Below the pieces are notes generated by a model, which saw nothing but the letters and a program-made list of their open reading frames with translations, did no database searches and was not told where the DNA came from. The position numbers and the translations under genes are program-made. From a virus, in the IMG/VR virus record IMGVR_UViG_3300018424_007835, positions 1 to 64,000 of that record: a DNA stretch of 64,000 nucleotides; one strand, written 5' to 3'. Within the stretch, counting starts at the first letter, position 1; every line of letters begins with the position of its first letter. Below are positions 48,842-55,819 of this stretch, in pieces.

Positions 48842-51709
48842 GTGTCTTTTCTCATCTCAGACGATCATGCCAACTCTTACGCCGACAAGATGCCACCTTG
48901 GGGATTCAACGGTTTAGGGTACGTTACTTATAAACGGACGTATGCACGCCCGATTTTTTTGAATAACTCCGATGTTATTGAACGGACAGAGGAGTGGCAT
49001 GAGACTGTGCAGCGGGTCGTTAACGGGGCCCAAGACATTGGCGCACAACTGTCTGAGGATGAGGCTATTCGTCTTTATGATTATCTTTTCAATTTGAAGG
49101 GCAGCGTTGCTGGACGTATGCTGTGGCAGCTGGGCACTCCGAACAACAAGCGTTTGGGTGGGGATAGTTTGGTGAATTGCCTTGGGGGTGAAACTGAGGT
49201 TGTTACTCGGGAGGGCATTAAGCGAATTGATGACCTAGCTGCTATTGGTTATGCTACGGTTATGACTGATTATGGTAAGTGGGTTAATGCTGATATCCGA
49301 AGCTTCGGTGAGCAGCGGCTTGCTGAAATCGTGCTTCGTCGTGGGAAGCAGGTAAAAACTGTTCGTGCTACCGCTGAGCATCGGTGGATTGTTCGTGGTA
49401 AGAACGGTCGGGAAGAGTTCTTTACTGAGTCTTTGCGACCGGGAATGAAGCTTGTTAGCATAAAAGGGCAAGGCACACATACTGCTGATATGAGCAACGA
49501 TGGTGTTCGTGCTGGTCTAGTTTACGGTGACGGTACGGTTTATAACACGGGCGCTCGTGCGTTTGTTGCTAATGCTGATCTTGCAGAGCTTGAACATTTT
49601 TTCCTTGATTACAAGTCAAGTGAAAGTGAGCACGGTGCGACTTTCTACGGCCTTCCACGGTCTTATAAAGCTTCCCCTGATTACAATGAGTTCCGTGGTT
49701 ATTTGTACGGTTGGCTCGCAGGGTATTTTGCTGCTGACGGGTATGCTCGTGATGGGAAGGGCGCTCAGTTGAATAGCACCAATATTAACTCGTTGCGTGC
49801 CGCCAAGGACGTTGCGACTATTATTGGTGTTGCTACTGGCCCTATTTACGAACAAAATCGTATCAGCAATCTTACCGGCAAGGAGAGCACCATTTATACT
49901 TTGCCGCTCCATATTGAAGATCCAGAGTTTTTCCTTTTGTCGAAGCATCGTGGAGATTTTGTGGGGCGTGCCAGCGTTGCTGATTGGAAGGTTGAGTCCG
50001 TTGGGGAGTATGGTGCTCCTGAGCCTGTTTTCTGTGCGGTTGTCCCTGAGACACACACGTTCGCTTTGTCCGATAATCTACTAACCGGGAATTGCTGGTT
50101 TGTGGATGTGCAGAAGCCTACCGACTTTTCGTGGGCAGTTGAAAGGCTCATGTTGGGCGGTGGGGTTGGTTTCTCGTGTGATAAACCTGAGCGTCTTGGT
50201 GTGGTGCGGTCTGCGTGGGTGGATCGTGTAGATGCTGATGATTCTGATTTCATTGTGCCTGATACCCGTGAGGGGTGGGGTGAAGTCATTCGTAAGGTGT
50301 TTGAGTGCTACTTGGGTGATGATGACAATCCACGTAAGATGACTTATGCTACTCATTTGATCCGCCCTGCTGGTGTTCCTATTAAGACTTTTGGTGGCAC
50401 TGCTTCTGGTCCCGATATTCTTATTTCTGGTATTGAGAAGATTTGCAAGGTACTTGATGGGGCTATCGGCCGTACGATGACTTCTGTTGAGGTTCTTGAC
50501 TGTATGAATATTATTGGGTCAATTGTTGTCGCTGGTAATGTTCGTCGTTCGGCGGAGATTGCTGTTGGTAGTCTGGATGATGAAGAGTATCTGATGGCGA
50601 AGCGGTGGGACCTTGGCAATATTCCAATTGAGCGGGCGATGTCGAATAATACTGTTTTTGTCAATGAGTATCAGATGCAGAATATGCCTCAGCTTGTTTG
50701 GGAAGGCTATGAGGGAAACGGGGAGCCTTACGGGTTTTTCAATCTTGAGGCTTCACGTAAGTTTGGGCGCATGGGTGAGGTTCGTCCCGATTACAGTATT
50801 GTGGGTGTGAATCCTTGTGCGGAGATTCCGTTGGCTAACCGTGAGTCTTGTAATCTGTCGGAGATTTTTTTGCCGATGATTGATTCTCGGGAGGAACTGG
50901 TTGACCTTACGCTGCTGCTTTATAAGGTTCAGAAGGCAACAGCAGCTTTGTCGTATCTTGATCCTGCGTCGGATAAGATCACTTCTAAGAACATGCGGCT
51001 GGGTCTCGGGGTTACCGGGGTTGCTCAGGCGTTGGATAAGGTTGAGTGGCTGGATCAGGCGTATGTGAAGTTGCGTGAGTTTGATATTGATTGGTCGGCT
51101 GAGCGAGGTTGGCCTGAGTCTATTCGCCTTACCACGATTAAGCCGTCTGGTACGCTCAGCTTGCTGCCTGGTGTGACTCCTGGGGTGCATCCTGGTTTCT
51201 CTCAGTATTTTGTGAAGCGGATGCGTATGGCTGCCACGGATGTGCTTGTTAACTATTGCCGCAGTAAAGGTTTCCACGTTGAGCCTTTGCGTAACTTTGA
51301 TGGTTCTGAGGATGACCGTACCGTGGTGGTGGAGTTCCCTTGTGCGTTCCCTGAGGGTACTGTGCTTGCTGAGAATATGTCGGCGGTAGAGCAGATGGAT
51401 TTGGTGCGTAAGCTGCAAAGGTTGTGGGCTGATAACTCGATTTCGGTAACCGTGTACTACCGTAAGGAAGAGCTTGAGGAGATTAAGGCGTATCTTGCGG
51501 AGTACTGGTCTGAGATGAAGTCGGTTTCGTTCCTTTTGCACAGCGAGCATGGTTTTGATCAGGCTCCGATGGGCGAGCTTACGCTTGAGGAGTATGTGGC
51601 CATGTTGGCGGCTACGACTCCTCTGGGGGAGAAGTTGTCAGGGTCAACGATGATGTCGGACGATGACCTAGACGACTCTTGTGCTACAGGGGCGTGTCCC
51701 GTTAGATGA
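48842..51709 (+). CDS. Adenosylcobalamin-dependent (class II) ribonucleoside-triphosphate reductase with an intein
   Basis: The 955-aa precursor would mature to 650 aa. It shows GRMLWQLGTPNNKRLGGDSLVN joined to CWFVDV (redox Cys), LMLGGGVGFSC, IIGSIVVAGNVRRSAEIA, the radical-Cys loop VNPCAEIPLANRESCNLSEI, TTIKPSGTLSLL and a C-terminal CATGACPVR redox tail, as in the monomeric Lactobacillus-type enzyme. It makes dNTPs using B12. The start is a GTG after AGGAGG, with TAGAAT (48789-48794) a likely -10. It lies inside the structural module, away from the other dNTP genes. Confidence 0.93.
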   Translation: MSFLISDDHANSYADKMPPWGFNGLGYVTYKRTYARPIFLNNSDVIERTEEWHETVQRVVNGAQDIGAQLSEDEAIRLYDYLFNLKGSVAGRMLWQLGTPNNKRLGGDSLVNCLGGETEVVTREGIKRIDDLAAIGYATVMTDYGKWVNADIRSFGEQRLAEIVLRRGKQVKTVRATAEHRWIVRGKNGREEFFTESLRPGMKLVSIKGQGTHTADMSNDGVRAGLVYGDGTVYNTGARAFVANADLAELEHFFLDYKSSESEHGATFYGLPRSYKASPDYNEFRGYLYGWLAGYFAADGYARDGKGAQLNSTNINSLRAAKDVATIIGVATGPIYEQNRISNLTGKESTIYTLPLHIEDPEFFLLSKHRGDFVGRASVADWKVESVGEYGAPEPVFCAVVPETHTFALSDNLLTGNCWFVDVQKPTDFSWAVERLMLGGGVGFSCDKPERLGVVRSAWVDRVDADDSDFIVPDTREGWGEVIRKVFECYLGDDDNPRKMTYATHLIRPAGVPIKTFGGTASGPDILISGIEKICKVLDGAIGRTMTSVEVLDCMNIIGSIVVAGNVRRSAEIAVGSLDDEEYLMAKRWDLGNIPIERAMSNNTVFVNEYQMQNMPQLVWEGYEGNGEPYGFFNLEASRKFGRMGEVRPDYSIVGVNPCAEIPLANRESCNLSEIFLPMIDSREELVDLTLLLYKVQKATAALSYLDPASDKITSKNMRLGLGVTGVAQALDKVEWLDQAYVKLREFDIDWSAERGWPESIRLTTIKPSGTLSLLPGVTPGVHPGFSQYFVKRMRMAATDVLVNYCRSKGFHVEPLRNFDGSEDDRTVVVEFPCAFPEGTVLAENMSAVEQMDLVRKLQRLWADNSISVTVYYRKEELEEIKAYLAEYWSEMKSVSFLLHSEHGFDQAPMGELTLEEYVAMLAATTPLGEKLSGSTMMSDDDLDDSCATGACPVR
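49178..50092 (+). other. Intein 5, in ribonucleotide reductase (305 aa)
   Basis: It runs from Cys113 (CLGGETEVVTREG) to LLTGN, followed by Cys as +1 extein residue, the redox-active Cys of the enzyme. Block B is TAEHRW, block F VFCAVV, and VRAGLVYGDG and LAGYFAADG are the LAGLIDADG motifs. Position 1 Cys places it in class 1, although Trp, Cys and Thr at the class 3 positions are also present. Confidence 0.9.
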
Positions 51710-51752
51710 CCTAAAGCTGTTGTATTATAGCCTTAAAAGTTGCGGCGGGTTG

Positions 51753-51897
51753 CACCTTGACGGTATAGAGTATTTTTGTACCGGCAAGGTGACTAACCCC
51801 CTAAGGAGGATGATTGTGGATATCGGTTAAGGTGCCGGTAACCGATAAGGCGATCAAGTATCTGAGCGGGGTTCGGTCTCTTGCACCGGGCCCCGCT
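51753..51897 (+). ncRNA. Structured leader or small RNA with a micro-ORF
   Basis: Three stems in about 145 nt: 51753-51791 (CACCTTG/CAAGGTG plus CGGTA/TACCG), 51821-51847 (9 bp TATCGGTTA/TAACCGATA) and 51865-51897 (13 bp with two G-T pairs, followed by TCTTCC). Between the first two lies AAGGAGG, six bases before a GTG that reads only four codons (V-D-I-G-stop) into the second stem. TATTAT (51723-51728) is a possible -10. The layout resembles an attenuator. Confidence 0.5.
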
Positions 51898-51909
51898 TCT
51901 TCCTATAAT
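51881..51909 (+). promoter_or_regulatory. Leaderless promoter of the 121-aa gene
   Basis: TTGCAC (51881-51886), 17 nt, TATAAT (51904-51909), five bases to the ATG at 51915. The -35 lies inside the third stem of the structured element. Confidence 0.72.
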
Positions 51910-51914
51910 AGGGT

Positions 51915-52280
51915 ATGAACTCTATGCGGGATTTCCATAAGGCTAAGCTGCATGTGGATTTGCAGTATTTGGCGGATATGATTGAAACTGTAGGGCTTTC
52001 AGAGACAGCTCCCATTGCAGATGATGGGGCTGTCTCTTTGTCGTATGGGCTTGCTTTAATCTGTGGTGCTAGGGCTAAGCCGTTCGTAGATGCCTTTCCC
52101 TACTGGTTGGAAGAGGTCCCTGCCGGGTATCGCTCACGGTTCTGCGCTTGCTGGGATGCTTTAGAGTTTGAGTTTGGTGAAGACATTGTGGTGTGGTCTG
52201 ATAATGCGGGAACGTCGGAGACTGTGAGGCGTATACGCAGTTTGGCGAAAGAGATTGAACATTTCAAATTGTCCTCTTGA
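51915..52280 (+). CDS. Hypothetical protein, 121 aa
   Basis: Acidic, mainly helical, no recognised domain. Leaderless by promoter position. Confidence 0.68.
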   Translation: MNSMRDFHKAKLHVDLQYLADMIETVGLSETAPIADDGAVSLSYGLALICGARAKPFVDAFPYWLEEVPAGYRSRFCACWDALEFEFGEDIVVWSDNAGTSETVRRIRSLAKEIEHFKLSS

Positions 52281-52305
52281 CATCTTACCGCATATCGACT
52301 AAGAT
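52277..52305 (+). promoter_or_regulatory. Leaderless promoter of the HA-domain regulator
   Basis: TTGACA (52277-52282), 17 nt, TAAGAT (52300-52305), six bases to the ATG at 52312. Confidence 0.78.
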
Positions 52306-52311
52306 ACGTGT

Positions 52312-52698
52312 ATGAACCACACCGCACGTTGGAATCAGTATTATACAGCTTTGCTGCAGTACAAGAGCAGGTATGGTGATGCTAAAGTCCCAAGTGGGCA
52401 CGTTGAATTTTTGGATTCTGGTGTTCCTTTGAATTTGGGCAATTGGGTTAGCTACATGCGGACACGATACAAGCAGGGTTTGTTGTCGGCTGAGCGTGTT
52501 GCTTTGCTGGAAAATATTTCATCTTGGAGTTGGGGGCCTGTGCGTCCTGGCCCGAAGTCAAAGGAAGTGGTGATTCAGCGGAATAGCGACATTGTGTGGT
52601 TGCGAGAGCATGAGGGTATGGCGTTGGAACAAATTGCCAAACGGTACAATCTATCTCGTCAACGTGTGTACCAAATAGTAAAGGAGAATAAGTTATGA
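52312..52698 (+). CDS. Helicase-associated (HA) domain plus sigma-4-like helix-turn-helix protein
   Basis: Residues 4-78 fit the helicase-associated domain pattern: WNQYYTALLQYKSRYGDAKVPSGH ... LGNWVSYMRTRYKQGLLSAERVALLENISSWSW. The C-terminal part (LREHEGMALEQIAKRYNLSRQRVYQIVKEN) is a helix-turn-helix like region 4 of sigma factors. Together these suggest a small DNA-binding regulator, perhaps of late genes. It overlaps the next gene by ATGA. Confidence 0.75.
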   Translation: MNHTARWNQYYTALLQYKSRYGDAKVPSGHVEFLDSGVPLNLGNWVSYMRTRYKQGLLSAERVALLENISSWSWGPVRPGPKSKEVVIQRNSDIVWLREHEGMALEQIAKRYNLSRQRVYQIVKENKL

Positions 52699-53003
52699 GT
52701 AGTGTTAATCCCGCCGCTGAAGCAGAATGGGAAAAAGTATTGAATAAGCTTTCGCAGGAAAACAAGCAAGGAAACTTGATTGTCACAACAGCTTCTGCGA
52801 TTTTTGCGATCTCGCTTGTGTCTGGCATATTGGCGTTTGCCGCTATGCTGGTGAATGCGGCGGTTCTTAGGGCGTGGCCGACGATTACCGTAGCCAGTCC
52901 GGGTATTGGTTACAGCGACGCTTTTATTATTTCGTCGGCAACTCTGGTTGCTTCGATGATGTTTTCAGCGACGTTGAGCGCTGTGAAGCGAGGGTCGCTG
53001 TGA
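52695..53003 (+). CDS. Membrane protein, 102 aa
   Basis: Two transmembrane helices (about residues 28-56 and 72-95) follow a hydrophilic N-terminus. It is coupled to its neighbours by ATGA and GTGA. Function unknown. Confidence 0.7.
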   Translation: MSSVNPAAEAEWEKVLNKLSQENKQGNLIVTTASAIFAISLVSGILAFAAMLVNAAVLRAWPTITVASPGIGYSDAFIISSATLVASMMFSATLSAVKRGSL

Positions 53004-53509
53004 GTAGTACGACGACTGCTTCTGTGGACAGCCGTGTAGGAACCTGGGATGCTGCTGCACTGACGCATATTAATTATGTTTGGTATGGTCATCGCCCCGG
53101 GTTTCTCGCAAAGCCTCTCCTTGTGGATATTCGCATGCATGAGGACTATCTTATTGACACCTATTTCACTTTGGGGAAGGAGTTGACAGACAGCACTGAG
53201 TGGATTAGGTTGGCGCAGCTTGCATTGGAGTGTCGACCCGAACTTGATTCTGATTTTGTTTGGCGAACTTTGTGCAGTAAGCAGAATGATTATGGGCCCG
53301 ATAACATTGCCCGTTTTTCCCATAAGGGCCTCATTTTGAGGCTCCACGATAAGGTTGCTCGTTTAGAAAATCTGGTAGCTAATAATCGTGCGGCTACGAA
53401 TGAGCCGGTGGAGGACACGTATATGGACATTATTGGCTATTCGATTATTGGTTTGATGTTGTTAGATGGGAGTTTCTTTTTGCCTATGGGATACTCCTGG
53501 CAGGAGTAA
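53000..53509 (+). CDS. DUF1599/Nmad1-like protein
   Basis: The 169-aa protein has YGPDNIARFSHKGLILRLHDKVARLENL and EPVEDTYMDIIGYSIIGLML, the pattern of the DUF1599 domain, named nucleotide modification associated domain 1 by comparative genomics. The start is a GTG overlapping the previous stop (GTGA). Its presence is the main hint of base modification on the right side of the window. Confidence 0.75.
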   Translation: MSSTTTASVDSRVGTWDAAALTHINYVWYGHRPGFLAKPLLVDIRMHEDYLIDTYFTLGKELTDSTEWIRLAQLALECRPELDSDFVWRTLCSKQNDYGPDNIARFSHKGLILRLHDKVARLENLVANNRAATNEPVEDTYMDIIGYSIIGLMLLDGSFFLPMGYSWQE

Positions 53510-53569
53510 ACGAAAGCTCGCCTCCTAATGCGGTAATATATTGTAGAAGATAGGTTTAAGGAGGCAAGT

Positions 53570-53719
53570 ATGCCAGAGCCAATTGATATTGATGATACAG
53601 AGATAGATGTTTCCGATTTGCCGTCTAGACCTCGCCGCCCTCGCCGTCGTCGCCGTGGAGGTGGCCGAGAGGCCCTTGCTCGTGCCATCAACAGCATCCG
53701 CCGACGCCGTCAACGGTAA
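53570..53719 (+). CDS. Small acidic-then-arginine-rich protein, 49 aa
   Basis: The first 18 residues are acidic (IDIDDTEIDVSD) and the rest is Arg-rich (PRRPRRRRRGGGRE). AAGGAGG lies seven bases before the ATG. It may bind nucleic acid in the head; this is inferred from charge only. Confidence 0.7.
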   Translation: MPEPIDIDDTEIDVSDLPSRPRRPRRRRRGGGREALARAINSIRRRRQR

Positions 53720-53753
53720 TTTTAGTTTGTCTTAGCAAGATTGGTAGTTAGGT

Positions 53754-54401
53754 ATGGCGTTAATTACGGTAAGTGACATTGTTACATACATGGACATTTC
53801 GTTCACTAACACTCAAGAAGATGCAGCCGAAATTGTGATTGAAGGGCTGCAGGCTGAACTTGAGGCATACCTTCGACGCCCTATTGAGCAACAGTCGTTT
53901 ACTGAGACGTATAGAATTCCTGATCAGAGCCGAGGTGTTCCTAGTAACCAGTATCACTTTAACTATTCCACGGTTCCTGAGATTGACTCCCCGATGTCTT
54001 CTGGCGTCTACCGGTATCCTAGATTTTATACTCTGTATCTAAACAGTAGCCCGGTTATTTCGGTGTCGTCGGTTAGTCGCACAGCGTCTTCTCCTACGGC
54101 GTCTGCTGTGGCGTTGGTTGCAGAGACTGATTATATTGTTAGGGACTTTGGTATTGATTTGTATGATGTGTTTTCAAATGACCGTATAACGGTCACGTAT
54201 ACGGCTGGGCTGGATGGGGCGAACATTAAGGTGTTTAAGTTGTTAATGTTGCGTGCGGCTACCCGGGAAATGCAGAACATGCATGATGACGTGGTTGGCT
54301 TGAAGGACTTAACAACCCGTAATGTTGCGCCGATGGAGACAGGTTTTACTGAGCGGGAGCTTATGAGCATAAAGAAGTACCGCCGAGTGAGGGTGTCGTA
54401 G
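53754..54401 (+). CDS. Head-tail connector (gp6-like)
   Basis: The 215-aa protein starts MALITVSDIVTYMDISFTNTQEDAAEIVIEGLQAELEAYLRRPI, a helical N-terminus typical of head-tail adaptors. A beta region and a helical end (KLLMLRAATREMQNM) follow. Position after the capsid block and before the gpG-like protein agrees. Confidence 0.75.
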   Translation: MALITVSDIVTYMDISFTNTQEDAAEIVIEGLQAELEAYLRRPIEQQSFTETYRIPDQSRGVPSNQYHFNYSTVPEIDSPMSSGVYRYPRFYTLYLNSSPVISVSSVSRTASSPTASAVALVAETDYIVRDFGIDLYDVFSNDRITVTYTAGLDGANIKVFKLLMLRAATREMQNMHDDVVGLKDLTTRNVAPMETGFTERELMSIKKYRRVRVS

Positions 54402-54402
54402 T

Positions 54403-54918
54403 ATGGCGACAAGCACGAAAATAGATGTTGATACGAAGAGGCTGCGAATTTTTTTTGCGCAGATGATACGGCGTAGTAGCAACTTTTCACCAGTTTTTAC
54501 GAAGGCGCTGCGAGACATTGAGAAGGAAGAAGCTAGACATTTTGCAAGTAGGGGCAGTGGGACGTGGCCTCCCCTTGCTGCTTCCACTAGGGCTCAGAAG
54601 CGGCGAGAGGGTTTCCAAGCGGATCTTCTGCAGCGCACGGGAGCGTTGCGTGATAGTTTGGTATCGGGAGGCCCTGGTGGGGTTCGTAATCTTACCCCAA
54701 AGACAATGGAGTTTGGTACTAGCGTAGAGTACGCTGGGTACCATTTTCATGGGGCACAGAAAGGCAACTGGCGGCTGCCAGTTAGAAATCCTTTGGTCCG
54801 GGCTGAAACTTTTGCCAATAGCGTTGCTCAGGATACTGGTGGGTGGATTGTTTATGGTAAAGGGTGGCAGGAAAAGCGGGCGGCTTCAGCGGTTCGTAAT
54901 TTGAGCGATATTCTCTAG
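54403..54918 (+). CDS. Phage virion morphogenesis protein (Mu gpG/P2 gpS-like tail completion)
   Basis: The 171-aa protein has an N-terminal helix, HFASRGSGTWPPLAASTRAQK, LLQRTGALRDSLV and VEYAGYHFHGAQKGNWRLPVRNPLV, the pattern of tail completion proteins (FxxxGxxWxPL ... YAxxHxxG ... lPaRpfl). It starts one base after the previous stop. Confidence 0.85.
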   Translation: MATSTKIDVDTKRLRIFFAQMIRRSSNFSPVFTKALRDIEKEEARHFASRGSGTWPPLAASTRAQKRREGFQADLLQRTGALRDSLVSGGPGGVRNLTPKTMEFGTSVEYAGYHFHGAQKGNWRLPVRNPLVRAETFANSVAQDTGGWIVYGKGWQEKRAASAVRNLSDIL

Positions 54919-54934
54919 GATCGGAGGTTGACAA

Positions 54935-55810
54935 ATGATGTCAGGTCCTCGCCTAGCTAAGGCGTATGTATCTAATTATTTGGCTAATGATCTTCCGTCA
55001 CGGCTTATCACATATCGGAATCATTGGGGGTTGAGCAGTTCTCAGCTTCCTTCACCGGTTCGCTATTTTACATACGAGCCGTTTGCTTTGGACAAGTGGC
55101 CTACAGTTATTACTGTGGTTATGAATACGGCCAGTGTTCGGCGGGATGGTTATGAGGTTGATGCTGATCCGTCGTTCAGGGTTACTTACAATATGCGCAC
55201 TTACATTTGGGCCCGAGATGGTGGTGCCCAAGTTGTTACTGAACAGCGTGACAATCTGACTACTGTTGTTAGGGAAGCTTTGATGGATGGGCCGTCGTTG
55301 TCGGCTTATGATTCTGGGGTTCCGTGTTACCCGAAGATTGATGAAAGTACGATTAGAGAAGAGTTTTCTGATCTTACTCTGATTAAAGGGGAGCGTCTTT
55401 TGGCGGGGGGCTACGTTTCGTATGACTTAGCTCTTGAAGAAATTGTGGACCATGACGCTTTGGGGTTTGTGCAAACGCATGAGAATACGGTGTCTAAGCT
55501 GCCTGTTACACCGAATGCACCCACTAATGTTATTGCGGTTGCTGGGGATACTCAGATAACTTTGGGGTGGACAGAGTCTACATGGAATGGGGGGGTCTAT
55601 GAGATTACTGGGTTTAATATTCAACAAAGCACGGATTCTGGTGCGACGTGGAGTACTGTGGTGGCTGATACCGGCAATACTGATCCTGTGTATACCGTTA
55701 CTGGGTTGACTAATGGGACTTCGTATTTGTTCCGTCTGGCTTCTGTGAATGCGGCGGGGGTAGGAGCGTATTCTGCATCGTCGCTGGCGAAGGTGCCCAC
55801 GGCAGGATAG
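54935..55810 (+). CDS. Tail terminator-like protein with a C-terminal fibronectin III domain
   Basis: Residues 1-190 contain alternate strands and helices (VTYNMRTYIWARDGG ... NLTTVVREALMDG) as in tail terminators of contractile phages. Residues about 193-289 form an FN3 repeat (PTNVIAVAGDTQITLGW ... VYTVTGLTNGTSYLFRLASVNAAGVGAYS). FN3 or Ig-like additions on virion proteins may bind cell-surface sugars. GGAGG precedes the ATG. Confidence 0.78.
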   Translation: MMSGPRLAKAYVSNYLANDLPSRLITYRNHWGLSSSQLPSPVRYFTYEPFALDKWPTVITVVMNTASVRRDGYEVDADPSFRVTYNMRTYIWARDGGAQVVTEQRDNLTTVVREALMDGPSLSAYDSGVPCYPKIDESTIREEFSDLTLIKGERLLAGGYVSYDLALEEIVDHDALGFVQTHENTVSKLPVTPNAPTNVIAVAGDTQITLGWTESTWNGGVYEITGFNIQQSTDSGATWSTVVADTGNTDPVYTVTGLTNGTSYLFRLASVNAAGVGAYSASSLAKVPTAG

Positions 55811-55819
55811 GATATAGTT

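Noticed and set aside
50753-51550. 265-aa minus-strand ORF opposite ribonucleotide reductase.
   Set aside because: It lies fully inside a highly conserved enzyme gene and has an Arg/Leu/His-rich composition typical of antisense frames.
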